Source: Streptomyces tanashiensis
GTDB taxonomy: Bacteria; Actinomycetota; Actinomycetes; Streptomycetales; Streptomycetaceae
Length of the DNA: 64,000 bases
Assembly: GCF_014648895.1 (NCBI RefSeq)
Contig: NZ_BMRZ01000001.1
Coordinates: forward strand, 248,001 to 312,000
Direction of reading: 5' to 3'
The number at the start of each line of letters is the position of its first letter. Positions within the stretch are counted from its first letter, which is position 1. This document shows positions 1 through 8,318 of this stretch, one piece after another. Position numbers and translations under genes: made by a program. Below the pieces are notes generated by a model. It did no database searches and was not told the origin of the DNA. It saw nothing but the letters and a program-made list of their open reading frames with translations.

Positions 1-837
1 CGCCGCCGCCGTCGCGCGGTTGCTCGCGAGGCCGTTGCCCCACGTGTCGGTGGAGTTGGTGAAGAGGGTGCCGGTGCCCGACGTGCCGCCGTTCAGGTCG
101 TACGTCTTGTGGCCGCCGCGCGCGGTGTCCGTGAGCGTGTACGAGGGGGCCGTGCCGAGCGTCACCTGCCCGCTGTACATCGTGTTGCCGACGCCCGTCT
201 CGATGGCCTCGTCGGCGAAGAGCTCCTTGCCGGTCGTGGCGTCCGTGATGACGGTGCGGCGGCTCGGGGTGCCGTCGGACTGGACGCCCGTGACGACCGT
301 CTCCCAGGCCAGGACGGGCTTGCCGGTGGCCGCCCAGATCACCTTGCGGGCGCCGGACGCGGACTCCTGGGTGTTCGCGGCGGAGGCGAGGGCCGCCTTC
401 TTCGCCGTCGCGGGGGTGACCGCCGCGGTGGTGGTCGCCACGGATATCCGGGCCTCGGTCGCCTTCGTGGTCGAGCGGGCGCCGGACTTCTTCTCGTGCA
501 CGACCAGGTCGCCGCCGATGACGGGGAGGCCGGCGTAGGTGCGCTCGTAGCGCGTGTGCACGGTGCCGTCCGCGTCCTTGACGACGTCGCGGGCGACCAG
601 CTTCTCCTGAGCGGGCAGGCCGATGGCCTGCGCGGTGGCGCCGGCCTCGCCCTGGGCCTCGTGGATGGCGGCGGCGCGCTGGGAGCCGGTCAGCTGGATC
701 GCGGTGGCACCGGCCTCGCGCTGGGCATCGGCGCTGGCGGATCCGGTCTGGACTCCGACGACGACCATGGCGGCCGATGCGATCAGGGCGGCGGCTCGGG
801 CGGTGGTACGGCGGTGCGAGGACTGCTGGCGGGTCAC
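1..837 (-). CDS. Secreted M4 (thermolysin-like) metallopeptidase, N-terminal part
   Basis: Incomplete: 279 codons are present and the gene runs off the left edge of the window. The GTG start at 837 has a GAAGGAG box six bases upstream. The protein opens with an arginine-rich n-region and a hydrophobic stretch ending in SASA, a normal Sec signal peptide. It continues as an FTP/PepSY-type propeptide (RYERTYAGLPVIGGDLVVH) and reaches the start of the mature enzyme, where M4 proteases show a YSG-V-L pattern followed by Y-L-D-RGG. The zinc-binding HExxH lies beyond the edge, so catalysis cannot be confirmed. Family knowledge: extracellular neutral protease activated by propeptide removal. It lies downstream of Ku but behind a strong hairpin, so it is probably transcribed from its own promoter. 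Confidence 0.9.
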   Translation of the reverse strand, partial: MTRQQSSHRRTTARAAALIASAAMVVVGVQTGSASADAQREAGATAIQLTGSQRAAAIHEAQGEAGATAQAIGLPAQEKLVARDVVKDADGTVHTRYERTYAGLPVIGGDLVVHEKKSGARSTTKATEARISVATTTAAVTPATAKKAALASAANTQESASGARKVIWAATGKPVLAWETVVTGVQSDGTPSRRTVITDATTGKELFADEAIETGVGNTMYSGQVTLGTAPSYTLTDTARGGHKTYDLNGGTSGTGTLFTNSTDTWGNGLASNRATAAA

Positions 838-949
838 GCGGGCTCCTTCGCTGGAAAGCGTGGGGGTTGTGGGGGTGGGTGGTGCGGGTGTGAGCGTGCC
901 AGCGAAGAAGTCTGTTTGACAGGTCTGCAACAAGGATTTGACCATGTGT

Positions 950-978
950 TGTCCGAAGGACAGCGAACTCTGTTCGCT
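950..978. promoter_or_regulatory. Two adjacent inverted repeats upstream of the M4 protease gene
   Basis: The leader of the protease gene holds two back-to-back palindromes: TGTCC-GAA-GGACA at 950-962 and AGCGAAC-TCT-GTTCGCT at 962-978. Both have three-base centres and they share one base. Their position about 115-140 bp upstream of the start suits an operator or an mRNA stem. The function is inferred from position only. Confidence 0.4.
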
Positions 979-1031
979 ATGCGGGGAGTTCGGGCGTCAC
1001 CGCGCGGCCCGCTGCCCAGATTCGGGCAGCA

Positions 1032-1064
1032 AGAAGCCCCCCGGAGGATCTCCGGGGGGCTTCT
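1032..1064. terminator. Strong hairpin after the Ku gene
   Basis: A perfect 15-bp inverted repeat (1032-1046 and 1050-1064, stem built on AGAAGCCCCCC) with a 3-base loop lies 49 bp past the Ku stop. It has no long T run, which is common for Streptomyces terminators. It separates ku from the metalloprotease gene transcribed in the same direction. Confidence 0.75.
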
Positions 1065-1113
1065 GGGGTGTTGGGGCGGTTGTGACGTTACGAGCCTTTT
1101 GGGGTGGTCGGGT

Positions 1114-2118
1114 TCACGCCGTGCGCTTGCGGGCCGCCGCCTTCTTGGCCGTCGTCTTCTTCGCCGTCGCCTTCTTCGCCGTCGCCTTCTTCGCCGTCGT
1201 CTTCTTCGCCGGCGCGCCCTTCGTCGTCGCGCCCTTCTCCGTCGCGCTCCCGGCCGCCGCGGTCTTCCTCGCCGTCGCCCTCTTCGCCGCCGTCTTCTTC
1301 GTCGGCTTGAGTTCCGTCACCACCGCGTCCTCCCCACGCGCCTCCCTGGCCGCCCGGACGCTGTTCTCCAGGGCCGCCATCAGGTCGATGACCCGGCCTC
1401 CGCCGGTCTCCTCGCCCGGAGACGGCGGCGCGACGCCCTCGCCGCCCGCCGCCTTCGCCGCGATCATCTCCTCCACCGCCGTGCGGTAGTCGTCGTGGAG
1501 GGTGCTGATGTCGACCTCGCCCAGCGTGGCCATCAGGGCGTCCGCCAGGTCGAGTTCGGCCTCACGGACCGTGACCGGGGTCTCCGGGGCGACGCCCTCC
1601 GGAGCGCGGATCTCGTCCGGCCAGAGCAGGCCGTGCATGGCGATCACGTCGTCCACGACCCGGAGCATGCCGAGCCGCTCCCGCCCCCGCAGGGCGTACT
1701 TCGCGAGCGCCACTCTGTCGCTGCGCTTGAGCGCCTCGCGGAGCAGGGTGTACGGCTTGGCCGCGGGCACGCCGTTCGCCGAGAGGTAGTACGCGGCGTC
1801 CATCTGCAGCGGATCGATCTGCCCGGCCGGCACGAAGGCGACGATCTCGATCGTCTTCGCGGTGGGCAGCGGCAGCGCGGCCAGGTCCTCGTCGGTGATC
1901 GGGATCATGGTCCCGTCGGCGTCCTCGTACGCCTTGCCGATCTCCGCCTGCGGCACCTCTTCCCCGTCGAGCTCGCACACCTTCTTGTAGCGGACCCTGC
2001 CGCCGTCCTCGGTGTGGATCTGGCGGAAGGAGACGGACCGGCTCTCGGTGGCGTTCACCAGCTTGATCGGGATGCTGACCAGCCCGAAGGATATGGCGCC
2101 GTTCCAGATGGATCGCAC
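1114..2118 (-). CDS. ku: Ku, non-homologous end-joining DNA-end-binding protein
   Basis: 334 residues, GTG start. The N-terminus MRSIWNGAISFGLVSIPIKL is diagnostic of bacterial Ku, and the beta-barrel/bridge region follows up to about residue 260. Bacterial Ku homodimers encircle broken DNA ends and recruit LigD. The C-terminal 60 or so residues form a Lys/Ala/Thr-rich tail made of imperfect KKTTAKKA-type repeats. Such basic tails are known in actinobacterial Ku proteins and are thought to bind DNA. The gene is divergent from the LigD polymerase gene with only 50 bp between the starts, so the two very likely share a regulatory region. The tail is encoded by simple CTTCTTCGCCGTCG-type repeats and may vary in length between strains. 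Confidence 0.96.
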   Translation of the reverse strand: MRSIWNGAISFGLVSIPIKLVNATESRSVSFRQIHTEDGGRVRYKKVCELDGEEVPQAEIGKAYEDADGTMIPITDEDLAALPLPTAKTIEIVAFVPAGQIDPLQMDAAYYLSANGVPAAKPYTLLREALKRSDRVALAKYALRGRERLGMLRVVDDVIAMHGLLWPDEIRAPEGVAPETPVTVREAELDLADALMATLGEVDISTLHDDYRTAVEEMIAAKAAGGEGVAPPSPGEETGGGRVIDLMAALENSVRAAREARGEDAVVTELKPTKKTAAKRATARKTAAAGSATEKGATTKGAPAKKTTAKKATAKKATAKKTTAKKAAARKRTA

Positions 2119-2168
2119 GTCTCTTCCCTTTCGAGTCGAATCACCCGCAAACGTGGGATTCTCATCGT

Positions 2169-3134
2169 ATGACGCCGATCACAGAGGTGGAGGGGCGGCG
2201 CCTGGCGCTCAGCAACCTGGACAAGGTCCTCCACCCGCTCACCGGCACCACCAAGGGCGAGGTGCTCCACTACTACGCGACCGTCGGGGCCTTGATCCTG
2301 CCGCATCTGCGCGACCGCCCGGTGTCCTTCCTGCGCTACCCGGACGGTCCCGGAGGGCAGCTCTTCTTCACCAAGAATCCGCCGCCCGGCACACCCTCCT
2401 GGGTGAGGACCACCCCCGTGCCCCGCTCCGAGGACCCCCGCGCCCGGCAGGTGGTGATCGAGGACCTGCCCTCGCTCATGTGGGCCGCGAACCTCGTCGT
2501 GGAGTTCCACACGCCGCAGTGGCGGGCCTCCTCCCCCGCCGTCGCCGACCGGCTCGTGTTCGACCTCGACCCCGGGCCGCCCGCCGGCGTCGTCGACTGC
2601 TGCCGGGTCGCCCTGCACCTGCGCGAGCGGCTCGCGGCGGACGGCCTGGAGGCCTTCGCCAAGACCTCCGGTTCCAAGGGACTCCACCTGCTCGTCCCGG
2701 TGCTCCCCACGCCGTCCGCACGCGTCTCGGCGTACGCGAAGCTGCTCGCCGTCGAGGCGGAGGCGGCGCTGCCCGGGCTCGTCACGCACCGCATGGCACG
2801 GGCCCTGCGATCCGGGAAGGTCTTCGTCGACCACAGCCAGAACGCCGCCGCCAAGACCACCGCCACCCCCTACACCCTGCGGGCGCGCGCCCGGCCCACC
2901 GTCTCGGCACCCGTCACCTGGGAGGAGGTCGAGGGCTGCGCCGCCCTCGCCGGCGATCGCAGCGGTCCCGACGGCCCCGACGATCGCGGTCCCAGTGATC
3001 CCAGTGGCCCCAGTGGCCCCGGCGATCCCGATGCGCTGGTCCTTCTCATGGGCGACATCGCGCCACGTCTGGAGCGGTACGGGGACCTCCTGGCGCCACT
3101 CTTCGCGCCCGAGCGGGCGGGAGCCGTGCCGTGA
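2169..3134 (+). CDS. LigD-type polymerase/primase domain protein
   Basis: 321 residues matching the stand-alone polymerase (PolDom, archaeo-eukaryotic primase) module of LigD: LSNLDKVLHP near the N-terminus, LVFDLDPGP with the catalytic aspartates around residue 135, and the TSGSKGLHLLVP nucleotide-binding segment. In end joining this enzyme adds nucleotides or ribonucleotides at Ku-bound breaks. No phosphoesterase module is attached. The C-terminal 40 residues are Gly/Ser/Asp/Pro-rich (repeats of PSGPSGPGDP type). No ribosome-binding site precedes the ATG, so translation may be leaderless from the Ku/LigD divergent promoter. The stop overlaps the GTG start of the ligase gene by 4 bp, implying translational coupling. 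Confidence 0.93.
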   Translation: MTPITEVEGRRLALSNLDKVLHPLTGTTKGEVLHYYATVGALILPHLRDRPVSFLRYPDGPGGQLFFTKNPPPGTPSWVRTTPVPRSEDPRARQVVIEDLPSLMWAANLVVEFHTPQWRASSPAVADRLVFDLDPGPPAGVVDCCRVALHLRERLAADGLEAFAKTSGSKGLHLLVPVLPTPSARVSAYAKLLAVEAEAALPGLVTHRMARALRSGKVFVDHSQNAAAKTTATPYTLRARARPTVSAPVTWEEVEGCAALAGDRSGPDGPDDRGPSDPSGPSGPGDPDALVLLMGDIAPRLERYGDLLAPLFAPERAGAVP

Positions 3135-4225
3135 ACCGGGCCCGCTCGGCGAAGGGGGGCGGCGCCGGAGGCCCGGTCCCGGAGGCGGGTGGGGGTGGTG
3201 CCGGTCCGGTTTCCGCGGCGGGTGCGGGCGGCGCCGGAGGCCCGGTCCCGGAGGCCGGTGAGGGTGGTGCCGGCCCGGTCCCGGCGGCCGGTGAAAGTGG
3301 CGCCGGGGGCCGCTCCCCGGGGCCTTCCGCCGGCACCGGGACCGCCGTACTGCTGCCGCCCGTCGACGTCATGCGGCCCCGGGCCGCCGACGAGATCCCC
3401 GCACAGGCGGAGCCGCCCCGGGAGCTCCAGTACTCCCTCAAGCTGGACGGGTTCCGTGCCCTCGCCTTCGTCCTCGACGGCGGGAAGGTCGTCCTCCAGT
3501 CCCGCTCCCGCCGGGACCTCGCTCCGGAGTTTCCCGACATCGCCGCGCACCTGCGCGACCAGCTGCCGCCGGGGATCGTCCTCGACGGCGAGCTGTGCGC
3601 CTACCGGGACGGCCGGCTGAGCTTCACCGACCTGCTCCGTTCGCACGCCGACCGGGTACGGGGCGGGGTGCCCGTCTCGTACGTCGCCTTCGACCTGCTC
3701 GCCGTCCCCGGGCGCGACGTGCGGGCGCTGCCGCTCCGCGACCGGTGGGAGCTGCTCGGGGCGGCCCTGCGGGAGGCCGGGCCCCCGCTCCAGCGGGTCC
3801 TGGCCACGGCGGACGAGGAGACCGCGCGGGGCTGGTTCCGGGACCTGCGGGACGCGGGAGTCGAGGGGGTCGTCGCGAAGCGGCTCGACTCGCCCTACCG
3901 CGCGGGCTCCACCTGGGCCTGGCGCAAGATCCGGCACGCCGACACGAGCGATGCCCTCCTGATCGGTCTCGTCGGTCCGCCGGAACGGCCCCGGGCCCTG
4001 GTCGTCCGGCTCCCCGACGGCCGCGCCCTGACCACCTCGCCCCGGCTGACCCCGGCGCAGTCGCGCCAGGTCGGCGGCCTGGCGGGCGACCGCGCGGGGC
4101 CCCTCGCGGAGGACCCGGAGCACGGGCCGGTGCGGTGGGTCGACCCTCCGCTCCCGGTCGAACTGCGCCAGGTCGCGGGACGGCACGGGACGGCGGCCTT
4201 CGTGCGCGTCCGGTCGGAGGGGTAG
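3131..4225 (+). CDS. ATP-dependent DNA ligase (LigD ligase domain)
   Basis: 364 residues. The nucleotidyltransferase core is clear: motif I with the adenylated lysine (SLKLDGFR, about residue 108), motif III-like LDGELCAY, motif IV EGVVAKRLDSPYRAG and motif V WRKIRH, followed by an OB-fold. The enzyme seals breaks using ATP. It starts with a GTG that overlaps the polymerase stop, so the two proteins together rebuild a split LigD. The first 60 residues are a Gly/Ala/Pro/Glu-rich linker from a tandem DNA repeat. This linker looks like the hinge that would join the two modules in a fused LigD. Assignment to NHEJ rather than a LigC role rests on linkage to ku and the polymerase. Confidence 0.93.
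   Translation: MNRARSAKGGGAGGPVPEAGGGGAGPVSAAGAGGAGGPVPEAGEGGAGPVPAAGESGAGGRSPGPSAGTGTAVLLPPVDVMRPRAADEIPAQAEPPRELQYSLKLDGFRALAFVLDGGKVVLQSRSRRDLAPEFPDIAAHLRDQLPPGIVLDGELCAYRDGRLSFTDLLRSHADRVRGGVPVSYVAFDLLAVPGRDVRALPLRDRWELLGAALREAGPPLQRVLATADEETARGWFRDLRDAGVEGVVAKRLDSPYRAGSTWAWRKIRHADTSDALLIGLVGPPERPRALVVRLPDGRALTTSPRLTPAQSRQVGGLAGDRAGPLAEDPEHGPVRWVDPPLPVELRQVAGRHGTAAFVRVRSEG
3161..3300 (+). repeat. Tandem repeat (69-bp period) in the ligase linker
   Basis: The block GGCGCCGGAGGCCCGGTCCC recurs 69 bp apart (3161 and 3230), followed by a degenerate third stretch. The period is a multiple of three, so the reading frame is kept and gives a Gly/Ala/Pro/Glu spacer of about 23 residues per unit. 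Confidence 0.7.
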
Positions 4226-4417
4226 CCCGGAGGCGGTACGCGGCGTGTCGCCCGCCCGGATACCGAGTGCAACTGCCTTGCTCCGCACCGTACATGGCGG
4301 AAAGAGACCGCAACGGGCGCTCCGGGCACGGCAGGTGTCGCCGGTTCGGCCTTGTTGTCCGTCCTGTGGTGCACACTTGCTGCCTGGCACAGCGCTCACG
4401 GGGAAGGCGGCCTGGCA

Positions 4418-6511
4418 ATGCTGACGGGGATCGAGGAGGTCGACTGGGCCTCGCTGGGGCACGCGTACGGCCCCGCGGACGACGTGCCGGAGCTGCTCCG
4501 CGGACTCGCCTCCGCCGACCCCGCGGAGCGGGAGACCGCGCTCGACGGCATGTACGGCGCGGTGCACCACCAGGGCGACGTCTACGACTCGACGCTCGCC
4601 TGCATCCCCTTCCTCCTCGAACTCGTCGCCGACCCCGCCGTCCAGGACCGGGGCTGCATCGTCGAGCTGCTCACCAGCATCGGCGGGATCGAGCTCGACG
4701 ACGACGAGGAACTGGACGAACTCGACGCGGACGACGAGGAGTTCATCCCCGCCGCCAACTACGCGATGGCCGCCGCCGCCATCGCCGCCGGCGCCGACGT
4801 CTTCCTCGGGCTCGTCTCGGACCCCGACCCCGAGGTGCGGCTCACCGCGCCGTGCGCGCTCGCCTCGCTGCACCCCGAGCCCGCCCTGGTGCTGACCCTG
4901 CTGCGGGAGCGGCTCACCGTCGAGCGGGACACCGAGGTGCGGCTCGCCCTGGTGGCCGCCGTCGGGCGGATCGCCCTGCGGCACGCGTCGCTGCGCACCG
5001 AGACCGTCGACTGGCTCGGCTGGCTCGCCCGCGCCGCGCAGGACCCCGGGCTCCGGCTCGCGGCGCTCGCGCAGCGGGCGCGCTGCGCGCCCGGGGACAT
5101 CCCGGACGACGTCGTGCCGTGGGTGACCGGGCTCCTGGAGGAGATCAGGACCTCGGCGGACCGGCCGGCCCCCGGCACGGAGCGCGCCGCGGCACCGACC
5201 CTCATCGGGCAGGTCCGCGAACTCCTCGAGGAGCACGCCGCCGGGCGGCCCGCGCCGTGGACCGAGGAGCTGCTGCGGACCCTGCACGCCGCGCTCGACG
5301 ACCGCGTCGACGACCGGATCGCGCTGATCGTCGCGCAGCTGCGCAGCCCGGACTGGGGGCAGCGCTCGGACGCGATCTGGTTGTGCGGCGGTTTGATACG
5401 GGTCTGGCGCGGGCGGTACGAGGAGGTCGTCCGGCTCGTCGGCGCGCAGCTCCAGGATCCCGAGCCGCGGCTCCGGGAGGCGGCCACCTCCTTCCTGGAG
5501 CGGCTCTTCGAGCTGGGCGCGCCCGCCGCCGACGCGCTCGCGGCCCGCCTGGCCGCGGGGCCGGCCGGGTCCGGTCAGGGCCAGAGCGCTTTCGTCGGGC
5601 GGTCCGGGCGGGACGGGGCGCTGCTCGCGCTGGCCCGCGCCGGGGACACCCGCGCGGTCCCGCTGCTCGCGCGCGCCCTGGAGGAGCCCGAGGTGCGGCG
5701 CGAGCTGCTGTACGCCATGGACGGCCTGGGGCCCTCGGCGGCGATGCTCGCCCCGCTGCTCCGGCGCCGGCTCGCCGAGGTCGAGCTCGACGAGCGGCTG
5801 TACGACCGGGCGGCGCCGCTGCTGTACGCCCTGGCGGCCGTGCGGGGCGGCCAGGCCCTGCCGGAGGTGCTGCGGGTGCTGCGCGGGGCGCCGGCGAACC
5901 GGCGCGACTGGGTGCGGGAGGCGGCCCTGCGCACCCTGGCGGCCTTCGGGCCCGCCGCCCGGGAGGCCGTACCGGACATGCGAAGACTCCTGGCCGCCGA
6001 GTCGGCCGCGGTGGCCACGACGGCGGCGCGGGCCCTGTGGGCGGCCGAGGGGGACCGGGGGGACGTGCTGCCGGCTCTGGAGCGGTGGCTGCGGCCGGGC
6101 ACGACCGACGCGGACTGGTGCGCCGCCGCGCAGGCCCTCGGCGAGATCGGCCCGGCGGCGGCCGCGGCGGCCCCTGCCCTCCGGCCCGGCCTGGTCTCGC
6201 GGGACCTGTGGGTGCGGGTCCGCAGCGCCGCGGCGCTGTGGCGGGTGACCGGCGAGGCGTCGGCGTCGCTCCCGGTGCTGCTCGCGGCCTGGGAGGAGAA
6301 CCGGCACGCGCGCGCGGACATCGCGGAGTGCCTGGCGGAGATGGGTCCGGCGGCCGCGGAGGCGCAGCTGGTCGTCCTCACCGAGCTGACGCGCAGGCGC
6401 CGTCACAACGCCCGTGAGGGCGGCTCCGGCAGCCACGACATCCATCACGACGAGAAGCTGCTGACCCTGTGCCGGGCGGCGCTGGCCCGGATGGAGCGCG
6501 GCACGTTCTAG
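4418..6511 (+). CDS. HEAT-repeat protein
   Basis: 697 residues if begun at the ATG at 4418, which has GGAAGG upstream and gives the N-terminus MLTGIEEVDWASLGHAYG. A longer frame opens at 4352 but its extra 22 residues look like upstream leader. The protein is all-helical, with repeated about 30-residue units rich in Leu/Ala with Arg-Ala-AA-ALG patterns (for example AQALGEIGPAAAAAAPAL), typical of HEAT/PBS-lyase scaffolds. An acidic run of Asp/Glu around residue 90-105 interrupts the repeats. No catalytic domain, signal peptide or membrane segment is visible. Such proteins are protein-protein scaffolds; the partner is unknown. It follows the ligase gene by 192 bp and seems to be a separate transcript. 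Confidence 0.85.
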   Translation: MLTGIEEVDWASLGHAYGPADDVPELLRGLASADPAERETALDGMYGAVHHQGDVYDSTLACIPFLLELVADPAVQDRGCIVELLTSIGGIELDDDEELDELDADDEEFIPAANYAMAAAAIAAGADVFLGLVSDPDPEVRLTAPCALASLHPEPALVLTLLRERLTVERDTEVRLALVAAVGRIALRHASLRTETVDWLGWLARAAQDPGLRLAALAQRARCAPGDIPDDVVPWVTGLLEEIRTSADRPAPGTERAAAPTLIGQVRELLEEHAAGRPAPWTEELLRTLHAALDDRVDDRIALIVAQLRSPDWGQRSDAIWLCGGLIRVWRGRYEEVVRLVGAQLQDPEPRLREAATSFLERLFELGAPAADALAARLAAGPAGSGQGQSAFVGRSGRDGALLALARAGDTRAVPLLARALEEPEVRRELLYAMDGLGPSAAMLAPLLRRRLAEVELDERLYDRAAPLLYALAAVRGGQALPEVLRVLRGAPANRRDWVREAALRTLAAFGPAAREAVPDMRRLLAAESAAVATTAARALWAAEGDRGDVLPALERWLRPGTTDADWCAAAQALGEIGPAAAAAAPALRPGLVSRDLWVRVRSAAALWRVTGEASASLPVLLAAWEENRHARADIAECLAEMGPAAAEAQLVVLTELTRRRRHNAREGGSGSHDIHHDEKLLTLCRAALARMERGTF

Positions 6512-6540
6512 CCGGGGGCGTCGCCCGGTCGATCCCCGAC

Positions 6541-6652
6541 CTGCCACGAGCGGCCACGAACTGCCACGAGCGGCCACGACCCACGACGACCGGCCACGAC
6601 CCGCAACGGTCGGCCATGATCCGTCACGACCGGCCACGACCGGTCACGACCG
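6541..6652. repeat. Degenerate CGGCCACGAC repeat cluster
   Basis: The 151-bp gap between the HEAT gene and the convergent phosphodiesterase gene is filled by about ten imperfect copies of a 10-11-bp unit, CGGCCACGAC or a near variant (CTGCCACGAG, CGGTCACGAC). No other feature is visible in the gap. It may act as a terminator substitute or be a replication-slippage product. Confidence 0.65.
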
Positions 6653-6662
6653 ACGGCGCGGC

Positions 6663-8180
6663 TCAGTGATCGCCGTGGAGCCGGCCCGCGTTCCAGCCCG
6701 ACAGTTCGGCCGGGCGGTTCGTGATGATCCCGTCGGTGCCGAGGGCCTCCAGGGAGTTCCAGCGGGTCGCGTCGTCGACCGTCCAGACCGTCACCGCCAC
6801 GCCGGCGGCGTGCAGGCTCTTCGCCAGACCGGGGTGGGCGAGCAGCTCGCCGGCCGGCGGGTTGTACGTGCTCAGGCCGAGCTCTCGGGCGACCGCGACG
6901 GGATCGGGGTCCAGCTCGGTGCGCAGCAGGCCGAGGGGCAGCTCGGGCGCGAGCGCGCGGGTGTACTTCAGCGCGTCGACGTCGAAGCTCTGCACGACGA
7001 CGCGGCCGGCCATGCCGTGGTCGCGGACCTCCTCGACGATCCGGGCCACCTCGGCGCGACTGTGCCGGCCCTTGATCTCCAGGAGCATGTTCCCGCCGCG
7101 CCTGCGCAGGTCGTCCAGCTGGGCGGCGAGGGTCGGGACGCGGGCACCGGCGTAGGCGGGGCCGAACCAGGAGCCGGCGTCCAGGGCGTCCACCTCGGCG
7201 GCGGTCAGCGAGCGGATCGGGCCGGTGCCGTCGGTCGTCCGGTCCACGTCGGTGTCGTGGAGCACGTACGGCACGCCGTCCTTGCTGGGCTGGACGTCGT
7301 TCTCGATCCACTCGGCGCCGCCCCGGCGGGCGACCTCGTCGGAGACCAGGGTGTTCTCCGGCGCGGCGGAGGAGGCGCCGCGGTGTGCGATGACCGCCAT
7401 CGGGGAGCCGACCGGGCGGAGGAGGGGGTTCGCGCCGAGTTTCGTCACCCGGACGTCGTCGAAGGAGACCCGGGCGCCGTCCACGAGCAGGGCCTGGCCT
7501 CCGTCGGCGGTACGGGTGAGGCGGCTGGTGCGGAGGGCCTCGCGGCCGTCGAGGAACCAGCGGGCACGGGTCCCGTGCACCTCCACGGCGAGCCGTACGT
7601 CCCGGTCGCCGCCCGCGGCGGCCGGCAGGGCCGCCTTGTCGGTGACGTCCCAGGTGTCGCGGTCGGTGCGCCGCGCGAACTCCAGGAGGCCGCCCGGGGC
7701 CGCGCCGCCCCGCAGGGCGCCGACGGACCAGGGGGCGGCACCGCTCGCGGGCACGTCCACACCGAGCGCCACCCAGGGGGCCGCGCTTCCGGTACGGGCC
7801 GCGCTTCCCCCGCCCCCGAGCCGGGCCCCACCTCCGATACGGGCCGTGGTCTCCAGCCTGAAGTCGGTCAGGTGCCGGCCGAAGACGATCCGTCCGGGCT
7901 GTCCGCCGCCCCCCGGCGCACCGACGAGGCGGCCGCCCTCGACCTTCCAGTCGCCCCCGGCGGCCTTCCAGCCGTCGGGAAGACCCGCTCCGGAGAAGTC
8001 CTCGACGACGACCCGCTCCCCCTTCACCGCGGGGGCCGCGACGGGCCGGAGCCCCGGCGACGGTGTGCGGTACACCAGGAAGACGGCGACGAGACCGCAC
8101 AGGACGGCCAGGACGAGCGCGACGAGGGTGAGACGCCTCCCCCGGCCCGTACCGGAAAGCGCTGTGCGGTGCTTGGTCAT
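6663..8180 (-). CDS. Membrane-anchored glycerophosphodiester phosphodiesterase
   Basis: 505 residues from the ATG at 8180. Residues about 17-36 form one hydrophobic segment, a signal anchor or uncleaved signal. Residues 60-245 resemble a jelly-roll sugar/lipid-binding domain (VVVEDFSGAGLPDGWKA, then GDWKVEGGRLVG). The C-terminal 250 residues are a GDPD barrel: VIAHRGASSAAPENT carries the catalytic His and metal-binding Glu, followed by WIENDVQPSKDG and VLHDTDVDRTTDG. The enzyme hydrolyses glycerophosphodiesters to glycerol-3-phosphate and an alcohol outside the cell and is usually tied to phosphate scavenging or wall-polymer turnover. No PHO box was recognised. Confidence 0.9.
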   Translation of the reverse strand: MTKHRTALSGTGRGRRLTLVALVLAVLCGLVAVFLVYRTPSPGLRPVAAPAVKGERVVVEDFSGAGLPDGWKAAGGDWKVEGGRLVGAPGGGGQPGRIVFGRHLTDFRLETTARIGGGARLGGGGSAARTGSAAPWVALGVDVPASGAAPWSVGALRGGAAPGGLLEFARRTDRDTWDVTDKAALPAAAGGDRDVRLAVEVHGTRARWFLDGREALRTSRLTRTADGGQALLVDGARVSFDDVRVTKLGANPLLRPVGSPMAVIAHRGASSAAPENTLVSDEVARRGGAEWIENDVQPSKDGVPYVLHDTDVDRTTDGTGPIRSLTAAEVDALDAGSWFGPAYAGARVPTLAAQLDDLRRRGGNMLLEIKGRHSRAEVARIVEEVRDHGMAGRVVVQSFDVDALKYTRALAPELPLGLLRTELDPDPVAVARELGLSTYNPPAGELLAHPGLAKSLHAAGVAVTVWTVDDATRWNSLEALGTDGIITNRPAELSGWNAGRLHGDH

Positions 8181-8318
8181 GCGCCACACCCTAAGGAGCC
8201 CCGGCCCCACGCCCCCGGGCGGGCCCCCCGTTCCGGTTTGTCCCCGATGACCACAGGTGGACAAGACGCCTTCGTTCGTGTTTATGGTCCGGAGGGGGCC
8301 GACCGACCGAGGAGGCAT

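Noticed and set aside
1114..1310. Lys/Ala tail repeats of Ku as a separate mobile or CRISPR-like repeat
   Set aside because: Units are short, in frame and imperfect; they are simply the coding sequence of a basic tail.
2870..6637. 1255-codon minus-strand frame across the ligase and HEAT genes
   Set aside because: Shadow of two real genes; no domain recognisable and Arg/Gly/Pro-rich throughout.
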